This document shows, piece after piece, positions 33,993-42,114 of a DNA stretch of 64,000 bases. The notes beneath the pieces are model-generated. The model searched no databases. It was given only the letters and a program-made list of their open reading frames with translations, and was not told the origin of the DNA. Position 1 is the first letter of the stretch. Every line of letters starts with the position of its first letter. Both the position numbers and the translations under genes were made by a program. This stretch comes from Syntrophales bacterium (GTDB taxonomy: Bacteria > Desulfobacterota > Syntrophia > Syntrophales > UBA2210), in assembly GCA_023228425.1 (NCBI GenBank), contig JALOBE010000010.1, positions 1-64,000 on the forward strand, read 5' to 3'.

Positions 33993-34175
33993 TTGACGGC
34001 TTCATAAGATATGCACGCCGTTCCGTAAAAACTTTTTGAGACCTTTAATTTTGTCATTTCGAGGAGCATCGTGACGAGAAATCTTCCTTTAACATCGATA
34101 TGTTACAAGATTTCTCCCTGCGGTCGGAATGACAAAAACGACAGTTTTTCAAAGGTCTCTTTTTCCTGAAGCCGT
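33993..34175. repeat. TTGACGGC-bounded element with nested palindrome
   Basis: The ends TTGACGGCTTCAT and CTGAAGCCGTC resemble those of the eight-copy family, but the interior differs. Inside is a large palindrome at about 34050-34137: TTGTCATTTCGAGGAG and GACGAGAAATCTT pair with AAGATTTCTC and CGGAATGACAAA. This is flanked by GAGACCTTT and AAAGGTCTC. The inner part looks like a widespread REP-type palindrome inserted into the element. Confidence 0.6.
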
Positions 34176-34388
34176 CCGTCCCCCATCAGACATTTTCCGA
34201 CCCTGCAGGAGCTCGTCAAAATGAGGTATGGTTCACAGTTTCTGATGGACATTGTAAATACCCACCTGTTTTTTTTCAAGAAAATAACGGGGTTTTCCGT
34301 TCCATTCCCGGGCCGGGTTCGCCTTGACAGTGCCTTCACAGGTGGATACACTCGAAACGCGTTCAGCCCGGTTGACATAACCAAGCCA

Positions 34389-34491
34389 TGACGAACTCGT
34401 AAAAGTCGAAAAACGTCCGATAGAGGACGGCTTTTAAAAAAGCTCCCTGAGGCACGGCGCGCACATCCTGAGGAATGAGGCGTACTGTGCG
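34389..34491 (+). repeat. Dispersed repeat copy D, right end missing
   Basis: Starts TGACGAACTCGTAAAAGTCG and runs through GTCCGATAGAGGACGGC and GAGGCACGGCGCGCACATCC to GGCGTACTGTGCG. It then stops matching about 100 bases before the gene for the lipoamide dehydrogenase-like enzyme. The right inverted end is absent. The remaining part of 33928-34597 shows no gene. Confidence 0.72.
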
Positions 34492-34597
34492 ATGATCACC
34501 TGTAACAACCGGATGGTGACCACCCTGATCGGGGAAGAGGTTGCCTCGGCGGTGCGAACCGGACGAGATACCCGGGAACAGAGGAAAAGAATTGACT

Positions 34598-35932
34598 ATG
34601 GATCGATTTGACAGCGTGATTATCGGAAGCGGCCCCGCTGGTTTTGAAACTGCCCTGGGCCTGGCGAAGCTGGGTAATTCTGTTGCCCTGGTGGAAAAGA
34701 ATGATCTGGGAGGTGTCTGCATCAACCGGGGCTGTATCCCCACGAAGGTAATGGTCTCGGCGGCAAAGCGACTGGAGCGGACTCAGTCGGCACGGCGCTA
34801 CGGTCTGGAAACCGCGGCCACGGTATTCTCCTGTCCTGACTTCATGAAATACCGGCGGAACGTGACGTCCCGGTTGAGAAAGGGGCTGGAACAGCGCATC
34901 CGGAACGCGGGCATTACCGTATACAACGGAACGGCATCAATGGATTCTCCCGATGTTGTAAGAGTCTTTGACGGGGAGGGCGGAACCGTTGCAACACTGG
35001 GATTCGACAGGCTGGTGATCGCTGCGGGCACACAGCCCGTTGTTCCCGAAGCCTGGTCCGGCATTGATGGCGTCGTTGACAGTGAGACGTTCTGGAGCCT
35101 TGACGATCTTCCGAAGAATATCCTGATCGCAGGAGGCGGCGTCGTGGGCTGCGAATACGCCTCGTCACTGGCCACCCTGGGGTTTACGGTGACCGTCGTG
35201 GAGAGCGAAAACCGTCTTCTCACCACGGAAGAACCTGAGGTTTCAGGGATTATCCTGAAGCAGCTCAAGAGCAGGGGCGTGTCGGTGCTCCTGGAAACCA
35301 CCGTGGATTCCCTGTCAGGGGGCAACGGGACCTTGGAGGTACGTCTGGGTAACCAGGCGGTGACCTGCTCCCTGGTGGTTTGCTGTATGGGACGGAAGGC
35401 CTTCCCGGACACTCTTGGACTGGACAGGGCCGGTCTTGATCTGTCCATGGCCTCGTCGTTGTGCCTGAAGGACTCCATCATGATCGCCGGCGATATCGCC
35501 CCGGGACCCCGGCTGGCCCACAAGGCGGCTCATGACGCCCAGGTGATCACGGACCGTGTTGCCGGCAGGGACCGGTCGCCCCGCTACGACCTGATCCCTC
35601 TGGCGGTATTCACCAGCCCTGAAGTGGGCAGGGCCGGCCTGACGGAGCGAGAAGCGGAGAAATTCTGCACCATTGACGTAAGAACCGTCCACTTCACGGA
35701 GATAGGGAAGGCCATTGCCGACAATGCGCCCCAGGGGTTTCTGAAAATTATTGCCGACCGGAAAACCAGGAAAATCCTGGGAATGACCATCGTGGGCTAC
35801 GAGGCGTCCGAGTTCAGCAGCTACGCGTCGCTGGTACTGTATAATGAAATGACCGTGGACGGGCTGGGGCGGGTTGTCTTTTCCCATCCTACGCTGGGGG
35901 AAATCTTCCGGGAGTGCGCCCTGAGATTTTAA
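34598..35932 (+). CDS. Dihydrolipoamide dehydrogenase-like flavoprotein disulfide reductase
   Basis: Class I pyridine nucleotide-disulfide oxidoreductase, 444 aa. The FAD motif is VIIGSGPAGFETA; the redox disulfide is GGVCINRGCIPTK; the NAD motif is IAGGGVVGCEYA; the C-terminal FSHPTLGEIF carries the His-Glu active pair. This pattern is dihydrolipoamide dehydrogenase (Lpd). No 2-oxoacid dehydrogenase or glycine cleavage genes lie beside it, so its partner is unclear, and a different disulfide substrate is possible. The ATG at 34598 places the FAD fold at the N-terminus. It lies alone on the plus strand, convergent with the GRE activase gene 19 bases away. Confidence 0.85.
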   Translation: MDRFDSVIIGSGPAGFETALGLAKLGNSVALVEKNDLGGVCINRGCIPTKVMVSAAKRLERTQSARRYGLETAATVFSCPDFMKYRRNVTSRLRKGLEQRIRNAGITVYNGTASMDSPDVVRVFDGEGGTVATLGFDRLVIAAGTQPVVPEAWSGIDGVVDSETFWSLDDLPKNILIAGGGVVGCEYASSLATLGFTVTVVESENRLLTTEEPEVSGIILKQLKSRGVSVLLETTVDSLSGGNGTLEVRLGNQAVTCSLVVCCMGRKAFPDTLGLDRAGLDLSMASSLCLKDSIMIAGDIAPGPRLAHKAAHDAQVITDRVAGRDRSPRYDLIPLAVFTSPEVGRAGLTEREAEKFCTIDVRTVHFTEIGKAIADNAPQGFLKIIADRKTRKILGMTIVGYEASEFSSYASLVLYNEMTVDGLGRVVFSHPTLGEIFRECALRF

Positions 35933-35951
35933 GAAGCGCGGCACGACGGTG

Positions 35952-36872
35952 CTAGTGGCCGATCGTTGCCGTCACCCCCTGGCTGTCGAGCAGATCCTTG
36001 ATGCGTTTCAAACGGTCTTCGCCGGGTACGATTCCCTGACTGAAGGTGTAGGGTCTTCCCATCTGGGCGCTTTTTGATTTCCCCCCTTCATGGTAGGGCA
36101 GAAGCGACACTCTCTCGGCTCCCGTCTTTTTGGCCAGGGCCGCCATTTCTCTGATATATTCGTCCGAATCGTTTATACCGCCCAGTACGGGCATGCGGAG
36201 CCAGATTCTTGTGCTCCCCGCTATTTTGTAAAGATTATTCAGGATGCGCCTGTTGTCGACTCCGGTAAAAGCCCGGTGCATCTCCGGGTCAAGGTGCTTG
36301 ATGTCAAAGAGAACGAGGTCGGTATGATCGAGAACCGCGGAGAATTGTCTCCAGGAGGAGAAGCCCGTCGTTTCCAGCGCTGTGTGCAGTCCTCTCGCTT
36401 TGCATGCCTGCAGCAGGCTCGACACGAAATCGCTCTGCCATAGGGGCTCACCGCCGGACAGGGTCACCCCTCCCGATGAGTTTCTGTAGAAATCTTCATC
36501 TCTTTGAACCTCATCAAGAACCTCTGTTACCGTCATAGAAGTCCCGCAGGCATTCAGGGAATTGTACAGGCATGCCGGAACACAGCGCAGGCAGTGAGTA
36601 CATTTGGACCAGTCGATGGTCCGGCCCGTTTCCCCTGTGAGGGTGATTGCTCCTTCGGGACAGACTTTCAGGCAGGCACCACAGCCGGTACAGTTGATGT
36701 CCCTCACCAGCAGGGTTGGGTGAAAGTCCTGGGATTCCGGGTTGGAGCACCAGACGCACCGCAGGGGACAGCCTTTCATAAATACGGTGGTGCGGATTCC
36801 CGGACCGTCGTGGATACTGAACCGCTGGATGTTGAAAATATGTCCTTTTCTGGTGCTTTCGGCTGTTATCAT
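35952..36872 (-). CDS. Glycyl-radical enzyme activating protein (radical SAM)
   Basis: Installs the glycyl radical on the enzyme encoded upstream. The 306-aa protein has the radical-SAM cluster motif CPLRCVWC preceded by HDGPGIRTTVFMKG, a PflA-type start. An insert with two further cysteine-rich sites (CTGCGACLKVCPEG and CTHCLRCVPAC), typical of activases for non-PFL glycyl radical enzymes, is followed by GGVTLSGGEPLWQ. It is on the same strand as the GRE, 321 bases downstream of that stop, with a repeat fragment and hairpin between, so the two may be transcribed separately. Confidence 0.92.
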   Translation of the reverse strand: MITAESTRKGHIFNIQRFSIHDGPGIRTTVFMKGCPLRCVWCSNPESQDFHPTLLVRDINCTGCGACLKVCPEGAITLTGETGRTIDWSKCTHCLRCVPACLYNSLNACGTSMTVTEVLDEVQRDEDFYRNSSGGVTLSGGEPLWQSDFVSSLLQACKARGLHTALETTGFSSWRQFSAVLDHTDLVLFDIKHLDPEMHRAFTGVDNRRILNNLYKIAGSTRIWLRMPVLGGINDSDEYIREMAALAKKTGAERVSLLPYHEGGKSKSAQMGRPYTFSQGIVPGEDRLKRIKDLLDSQGVTATIGH

Positions 36873-37050
36873 GACAGGTACTCGCAGTGTTTTCTGATCG
36901 GGAACTCCTCGGAGAGCCGCCGATGATTCGCTGGCCTTCTGAAGATCGATCGTTTTCCGGTGTTACCCGATTACCGACTTCACGAACAGGACGAAAAAAC
37001 AGGTTCACCGTAACGCTTAACAAAGAGTGGCCGCTGCAATGACCGCAGGG

Positions 37051-37145
37051 CGCGATCACCGCGGTGATACACAAGAGAGCGCAATCAGGCATCCGGCTCT
37101 AGTGGCGGAGGCTGTGACTCCGCCGGCTTTTCACGGAGCCGTTAA
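37051..37145 (+). repeat. Dispersed repeat copy E, right half only
   Basis: Matches the right half of the family: GATCACCGCGGTGATAC, GAGAGCGCAATCAGGCATCC, a GGCGGAGGCTGTGACTCCGCC hairpin and a GGAGCCGTTAAC end. The left half is absent or too decayed to see. It lies between the GRE activase and GRE genes. The rest of the 321-base gap (36873-37193) holds only the hairpin that follows. Confidence 0.6.
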
Positions 37146-37146
37146 C

Positions 37147-37173
37147 GGGGGCTGGAACGATGTTCCAGCCCCC
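37147..37173 (-). terminator. Strong hairpin after the glycyl radical enzyme gene
   Basis: A perfect 12-bp stem GGGGGCTGGAAC / GTTCCAGCCCCC with a 3-base loop, 21 bases beyond the GRE stop codon. It lacks a T-run on the minus strand, so it may attenuate or stabilise the 3' end rather than act as a full intrinsic terminator. Confidence 0.5.
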
Positions 37174-37193
37174 GCTTCATGGTCCCGGTTCTC

Positions 37194-39623
37194 TCAGAAC
37201 GTGTGTTCAGTCCTCATGATGATATGGTCCTGCAACCCCTTGGAGAGGTCGGCAAAATAGGCGCTGAAGCCGGCCACCCGCACGATCAGGTCCCGGTATT
37301 TCTCGGGATACTGCTGGGCATCGAGCAAGGTCTCCTTGTCTACCACGTTGAACTGTATGTGAGATATCTTCTTGTCCCGCCAGGTTTTAAGATAGCTGAG
37401 GAACATTTCCTTCATGCTCCCCTCCAGGTACTGGGGAAGAAATTTCTGGTTCAGCAGGTGGTTGTAGGTCTCCATGGTGTCGATCTTGGCGACGGAATTC
37501 AACACCGCCGTGGGACCTTTCTTGTCCGCGCCCGGCTGGGGAGCGAGGGTGGAGTCGGCGAAGGGTCCCCCGTCCATCCTGCCGTCGGGAGTCGCGGGGG
37601 TATCGGCAGCAAGCCCGTACGTGGCGGATACAGCGCTCCCATCTCCTCTGATGGAATAGCCGAAGCGGTCCTTGACGGTCTCCATGACCGCCTCGGTACG
37701 ATGATGAACCTCCCGGGCGATGGAATCCGCGTAGTCATCATCGTTACCGTACTTGGGCGCGTTGATGCAGGCCTGCCGTATATCTTCGCGGCCTTCCCAG
37801 TTCTTGTCCATGATAGCGACAAGCTCCGGCAGGGTGACGAGTTTGTCATCAAAAACCACCTTTTTTACAGCCGTTATGGAATCGGCCACATTGGTTCCGC
37901 CGATCACCATGGCAAAGTCATGTACCATCGAGGGATAGACCCACTGTTTGCACTCCCTCCCCCGTTCGATGCAGCCTTCCACTATGGCTGAATAAAAGGG
38001 CTTCGGACAGTATTTCGCGTAGAGGTCACGGCAGGTGTTTTCCACGTGGGCCATCTTTGTGACGAAAAATTTCACCTGTTCGAGATAGGCATCGAGAAGG
38101 TCTTCCCATGATGTGAACGTGGCGGGGTCAGGCGTTCCGGCACCCCGCTGTTCACCCGTTTCCGGGTTCATGCCCTGGTGGAGGGCCCACCAGAGGCATT
38201 TTATCAAGACAAAGTATCCCAGGACGCGCCGGGTAATGTTTTTACCAGGGATCTCCATGTAGACACAGCCCGAGACAGAGTATGCCTGCGCGTCACTCGG
38301 CGGAACACCCCACTTTTCCAGCAGCGGTATGAGCGCCTCGTCATTAAAAAAGGATGGGTATCCGATTCCCGTTCGTATGACGTCCGTTGCCGCAGACAGC
38401 AGTTCATCGGGCGTGTTCCTGTGTACGCGCATGGCGATGCTGGGTTCGATGGTTCTCATGGTCTTCGCCGCTTCCAGAACCAGGTAGCTCAATTCATTGG
38501 TGACATCCCTCCCCTCCCGGTCCAGCCCGCCTATGGTGACGGCCTGCAGGGAAGCGACACCACCATACACGGAAGTGACCAGGGGAGAATACACAAGTCC
38601 CAGCTCGAGAAATTTAACCCAGAGGAGTTGGAGCATTTCCAGGGCCTCCTCCCGGGTGATCCGCCCTTCTTTCAAGTCCTTTTCATAGTAGGGACCAAGG
38701 ACGTAATCCACCCGCAGGCCGATTCCCAGAGTTGAATATTCAAGATACCGGATAAGGTGAATGAAATAAAAGAACTGCACCGCTTCCTTGAACGTCCGGG
38801 GAGGGTTGGCGGGCACCCATTCACAGATTTCGGCGATTTCTTCCAGCCTTTTCCTGCTTTCCGGATCGCGTTCCGAGGCGGCCATGGTCCGGGCCAGGGT
38901 GGCATAACGGTGAGAAAAGTCAATAACCGCCTGCAGGACGATGATCACCGATTTCAGGAATTCCTTCTGGTCTATATAATCCGACGGTATGGTTCGGTCA
39001 ATCTCCTCGAGCCTGGCCTCGCACCGTCTGATTCTCGCGTCGAGACCTTCCTTAAAAAGACCCTCATAGTCAGGTACGCCCAGTTCAGACCAGTGGGTCC
39101 AGAGAAAAGTCCCCTCGTATTGCCAGTACGTACCGAGATCGCCCGTGAAAGCTTCCTGGTGGCGATCGCTCATGCTCTTGCCTTTCCAGTAGGCACATAT
39201 TTCCTCGAGTTCCTGTTTCCCGGCTTCGTCAAGCAGGGTAGTCCCGCCCGTACTGTTTACAAGCCTGAGGACCGAGCGCCAGTTCATGTCGATGGGGTGG
39301 TAAATGCCTTCCGGGTCAGACGTCTGGTACCCCACGATGCGCTCCCAATCCCTGATGAAGATGTCCATGTTACCGAGCACGTGGGCAAGGGCTTTGGCAC
39401 GACGAAGGACCATCGCCTCCCCGTCGGTCTTCTTGAATGACTCCGTCATTAACCGGGAACGCTGCAGGTCGAGCTTTACTTCAGGACGGAAGAGACCCCG
39501 TGACTTGTCATCTTCCATGTAGCCGCGCTGGACATTGCGCACGGCCTTGCTGACAAACTTGTTCCTGAGATCCTGTTTGGGGGCCGTCGTTGTGACGGAC
39601 TCTGTTACGGTAGTCGTCTCCAT
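37194..39623 (-). CDS. Pyruvate formate-lyase-like glycyl radical enzyme, subtype unknown
   Basis: An 809-aa glycyl radical enzyme, full length. The radical Gly785 lies in RVAGFSAYF near the C-terminus, and the active-site Cys453 lies in YSVSGCVYMEIPGK. PFL has two adjacent Cys here, so this is not PFL. Dehydratase, decarboxylase and TMA-lyase types usually have Cys-x-Glu; this enzyme has Cys-Val-Tyr-Met-Glu, so the Glu is displaced and Tyr takes its place. The substrate therefore cannot be assigned. ATG 39623 has GAGGAG; the longer frame to 39689 lacks support. The activase gene follows on the same strand. Confidence 0.9.
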   Translation of the reverse strand: METTTVTESVTTTAPKQDLRNKFVSKAVRNVQRGYMEDDKSRGLFRPEVKLDLQRSRLMTESFKKTDGEAMVLRRAKALAHVLGNMDIFIRDWERIVGYQTSDPEGIYHPIDMNWRSVLRLVNSTGGTTLLDEAGKQELEEICAYWKGKSMSDRHQEAFTGDLGTYWQYEGTFLWTHWSELGVPDYEGLFKEGLDARIRRCEARLEEIDRTIPSDYIDQKEFLKSVIIVLQAVIDFSHRYATLARTMAASERDPESRKRLEEIAEICEWVPANPPRTFKEAVQFFYFIHLIRYLEYSTLGIGLRVDYVLGPYYEKDLKEGRITREEALEMLQLLWVKFLELGLVYSPLVTSVYGGVASLQAVTIGGLDREGRDVTNELSYLVLEAAKTMRTIEPSIAMRVHRNTPDELLSAATDVIRTGIGYPSFFNDEALIPLLEKWGVPPSDAQAYSVSGCVYMEIPGKNITRRVLGYFVLIKCLWWALHQGMNPETGEQRGAGTPDPATFTSWEDLLDAYLEQVKFFVTKMAHVENTCRDLYAKYCPKPFYSAIVEGCIERGRECKQWVYPSMVHDFAMVIGGTNVADSITAVKKVVFDDKLVTLPELVAIMDKNWEGREDIRQACINAPKYGNDDDYADSIAREVHHRTEAVMETVKDRFGYSIRGDGSAVSATYGLAADTPATPDGRMDGGPFADSTLAPQPGADKKGPTAVLNSVAKIDTMETYNHLLNQKFLPQYLEGSMKEMFLSYLKTWRDKKISHIQFNVVDKETLLDAQQYPEKYRDLIVRVAGFSAYFADLSKGLQDHIIMRTEHTF

Positions 39624-39707
39624 GATCGTCTCCTCTCTGCTCTTGGAATATCTGTGACTGCCTGAACGGGACACGGTCTCCCGCGGCAAATACGTTATGT
39701 AATATTC

Positions 39708-39736
39708 CTATAACATATTGTTATTTTTCCTGTCAA
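39708..39736 (-). promoter_or_regulatory. Putative promoter of the glycyl radical enzyme gene
   Basis: TTGACA (39731-39736), 17 bases, then TTATAG (39708-39713) in an A/T-rich stretch. A GTTAT...ATAAC inverted repeat overlaps the -10 region and could be an operator; the protein that binds it is unknown. Confidence 0.5.
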
Positions 39737-39802
39737 GAGGGAAGGGATAACAAGGAAGGGAAACCAAATCGGACGTTCAGACGTTGTATGAGTTCATCAC
39801 AC

Positions 39803-40000
39803 CTGATGATCTCGGAATAAGAAGTCGAAAAACGTCCAATAGAGGGCGGCTTTTAACAAAGCTTCTCGATGCAAGGCGCGCACATCCTGGGGAACGAGGC
39901 GTACGCTGCGGTACGCCGCGGTGACGAAGAAGAGAGCTCAACCAAGAATCCGGCTCCCGTACCGGAGGCATGCCTCCGGTACTATTGTACGGAGCCGTCA
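39803..40000 (+). repeat. Dispersed repeat copy F, near-complete
   Basis: About 198 bases, with a decayed left end (TGATGATCTCG), the blocks GTCGAAAAACGTCCAATAGA and AAGGCGCGCACATCC, the hairpin TACCGGAGGCATGCCTCCGG and the right end ACGGAGCCGTCA. Its last bases overlap the stop codon of the acyl-CoA dehydrogenase gene at 39998, so it may supply that gene's end. Confidence 0.77.
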
Positions 40001-41137
40001 CAATTGGCCGGCTATAATCTGTTTCTGAATCGGGCTTGTCCCTTCCAGTATGAGCAATCCCTGGGAATCCCGATGAAATTTGGACATGAGGTGCGGCCGC
40101 AGGTAGCCTGTCTTTCCCAATATCTGCATGCCTTTACCGCTCGCCCGGGCCGCGACTTCCGAGGCGAAGAGCTTGGCCATGGAGGATTCGCGGGTATAAT
40201 CCTTATTCAGATCCATAAGCCGGCATGCCCTCCAGACGAGCAGCCGGGCGGCATCAATCTCCGCAGCCAGTTCCGACAGGACAAAACTGATGCCCTGGTT
40301 CTTGATAATAGGCCGGCTTGAAACGACCCGCTTCTTGGCGAACTGTATCGATTTTTCCAGCGCCGCCCGGGCCAGGCCGACACATATGGCACCGAAAAAG
40401 GCACGACCCCAGTCCAGGGTCTGCATCAGGAGCAGGTAACCGCTTCCCGGGAGACCGATCAGGTTGGATTTCGGAACGGCGACCTCACGAAAGGTGACAG
40501 TTGCCGTAGGAGCACAGCGGAGGCCCGGCTTGTCGTGATAGGGGCCGACAATGATCCCGTCGGCATCGCCGGGTATGACGAAGGTGTTGATACCGGCCCG
40601 GCCCCGGCCCGTGTCGCTGTTTGCCCAGACTATGTAAAAGGCGGCGCTTCCCGCGTTCAGGACGGGAACCTTTTCACCGGTAATGATGTAGTACTCACCA
40701 TCCTGCCGTGCCATGGTAGAAAAAGATGACGTGTTCGAACCACCCTTTTCCTCCGTGATACAGCAGCTTGCAACGGCATCCGCGGGATCGAGAAGCGGGG
40801 ACAGAAACTTCTTCTGCTGTTCTTCCGAACCTCCTATCAACAGGGCGGAAACCGAGTGGACCGTGGCCGCATAAATGCTGGCCAGCCCGGCACACCCGTA
40901 ACCGATCTCTTCCGTCACGATTGAAAGTGTCAGCCGGTCCAGAGCGTGACCGCCGCATTCATCAGGAATGATAAAAGAATTCAGTTTTTCTTCCGCTATG
41001 ATGCAGAGGTAGTCTCCGTCGATAGGTCCCGGTTCGGCCGAATCCACCTTGAGAGACAATGGTTGGAGCGCTACAGCCCGGCGATTGATCTTCTCCTGAA
41101 GTTTTTTCTGTTCCGCCGACAATTCAAAGGAAATCAT
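39998..41137 (-). CDS. Acyl-CoA dehydrogenase
   Basis: FAD-dependent acyl-CoA dehydrogenase, 379 aa. CCITEEKGGSNTSS is the FAD/substrate loop, and LILEGTSPIQKQ holds the catalytic Glu before Gly-Thr as in the medium- and short-chain enzymes. The N-terminal helical domain, beta domain and C-terminal helices are all present. The chain length and pathway (beta-oxidation, syntrophic acid oxidation or aromatic degradation) cannot be read from sequence. The ATG overlaps the stop codon of the upstream XRE regulator (ATGA) and uses the regulator's GGAGGTAAACA end as ribosome site. The stop codon lies inside the end of repeat copy F. Confidence 0.9.
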   Translation of the reverse strand: MISFELSAEQKKLQEKINRRAVALQPLSLKVDSAEPGPIDGDYLCIIAEEKLNSFIIPDECGGHALDRLTLSIVTEEIGYGCAGLASIYAATVHSVSALLIGGSEEQQKKFLSPLLDPADAVASCCITEEKGGSNTSSFSTMARQDGEYYIITGEKVPVLNAGSAAFYIVWANSDTGRGRAGINTFVIPGDADGIIVGPYHDKPGLRCAPTATVTFREVAVPKSNLIGLPGSGYLLLMQTLDWGRAFFGAICVGLARAALEKSIQFAKKRVVSSRPIIKNQGISFVLSELAAEIDAARLLVWRACRLMDLNKDYTRESSMAKLFASEVAARASGKGMQILGKTGYLRPHLMSKFHRDSQGLLILEGTSPIQKQIIAGQL

Positions 41138-41493
41138 TGTTTACCTCCGCTCTTCTGCCAGAGAACAAAGTCAAGAACGGACTTCCTCTGCGAAGGCTTC
41201 AGCCCCGGCAGTGCTTCAATGATTCGTTGTGCCAGAGGGTCTTTCAAAATCGTGTCGTAGTCGGAGTTTGCCGGGTGTCTGTCTTCAGAGCCCTCAAGGA
41301 AGTATGTCACGGGTTTGCCCAGAAGATTCCCGATACGCTGGAGCTCCGCCAGATAGAGACGCCGCTTGCCCAGTTCGTAATTGGAGAGCGAGGCCTGCGT
41401 ACAACCCAACTTCCTGGCCAGGTCATCCTGGCTCAGTCCCGCCTCTTCCCGTGCCTTCTGGAGCTTTCGTCCTATTTCTTCGTAGGCTTTCAT
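41134..41493 (-). CDS. XRE-family helix-turn-helix regulator
   Basis: A 119-aa DNA-binding protein. Residues about 5-62 are a Cro/CI helix-turn-helix (LQKAREEAGLSQDDLARKLG, then CTQASLSNYELGKRR). The C-terminal ~55 residues match no domain I recognise. It precedes the acyl-CoA dehydrogenase gene with a 4-base ATGA overlap, so the two are translationally coupled, and it probably controls that operon. The start at 41493 has only a weak ribosome site and lies just downstream of repeat copy G. Confidence 0.85.
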   Translation of the reverse strand: MKAYEEIGRKLQKAREEAGLSQDDLARKLGCTQASLSNYELGKRRLYLAELQRIGNLLGKPVTYFLEGSEDRHPANSDYDTILKDPLAQRIIEALPGLKPSQRKSVLDFVLWQKSGGKQ

Positions 41494-41506
41494 GGTTCTT
41501 CAATCA

Positions 41507-41680
41507 TGACGGCTTCGTACAATGGTACCGGAGCCGCATGCCTGATTGCGCTCCGGCCTTCGTCACCGCGTTGTACCATCACAGTACGCCTCGTTCCTTA
41601 AGATGTACGCACCGTGCCTCAGGGAGCTTTTACAATACCGTCCTCTACCAGACGTTTTTCGATCTTTACGAGGCCGTCAA
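41507..41680 (-). repeat. Dispersed repeat copy G, complete, inverted orientation
   Basis: The best-preserved copy, 174 bases, opposite in orientation to the other copies. The ends are TGACGGCTTCGTAC and ACGAGGCCGTCAA, perfect inverted repeats apart from one transition. Inside are GATCGAAAAACGTCTGG, TGAGGCACGGTGCGTACATC and GCGGTGACGAAGG (read on the minus strand). It lies upstream of the XRE gene and could carry its promoter. Confidence 0.82.
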
Positions 41681-41804
41681 TCGTTACTGCAGGAAGTACA
41701 CTATTTTAGCGGGGAAGTACAGATTGTTCCGGAGGACCATCGGACGGTCGGCCGGCAGTGCTACACGCCCTCACGCGGGAAGGCGACAAAGGCCGGGAAA
41801 TCAA

Positions 41805-41855
41805 AAAAGAAAGAAGGCCTGCCGGTTATGGTATTAACCCACAGCCCTTCTCTTG
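41805..41855 (-). terminator. Possible terminator after tRNA-Cys
   Basis: On the minus strand, downstream of tRNA-Cys, an imperfect AAGGGCTG...CAGGCCTT stem is followed by TTCTTTCTTTTTTG. The region 41681-41804 shows nothing else. Confidence 0.4.
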
Positions 41856-41860
41856 ATTTC

Positions 41861-41936
41861 TGGAGGCGGCAACCGGATTCGAACCGGTGAATAACGGTTT
41901 TGCAGACCGCTGCCTTAGCCACTTGGCTATGCCGCC
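41861..41936 (-). tRNA. tRNA-Cys (GCA)
   Basis: The minus strand reads GGCGGCATAGCCAAGTGG ... TGCCGCC-T-CCA. The anticodon loop CTGCAAA gives GCA, and the discriminator is T (U73), as required for tRNA-Cys. It is 76 nt with CCA, 6 bases after tRNA-Gly. Confidence 0.95.
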
Positions 41937-41942
41937 GAAAAA

Positions 41943-42017
41943 TGGAGCGGGCGAAGGGATTTGAACCCTCGACGTCCACCTTGGCAAGGTGGCACTCTAC
42001 CACTGAGTTACGCCCGC
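41943..42017 (-). tRNA. tRNA-Gly (GCC)
   Basis: The minus strand begins GCGGGCGTAACTCAGTGG and ends CGCCCGC-T-CCA. The anticodon is GCC (TTGCCAA loop). It is 75 nt with encoded CCA and is first in a two-gene tRNA unit. Confidence 0.95.
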
Positions 42018-42030
42018 TCAATGGAAGCTA

Positions 42031-42059
42031 CTCATAGTAAAATACCTGGTCCCTGTCAA
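42031..42059 (-). promoter_or_regulatory. Sigma70 promoter of the tRNA-Gly/tRNA-Cys unit
   Basis: TTGACA (42054-42059), a 17-base spacer and TATGAG (42031-42036) lie about 14 bases before tRNA-Gly. This is the same layout as at the tRNA-Leu and tRNA-Val promoters in the window. Confidence 0.68.
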
Positions 42060-42114
42060 CGAAAAACTTCCGGAACAGCTCCCGTCGCATGCAGTACACG
42101 GACCATCGGCGACA

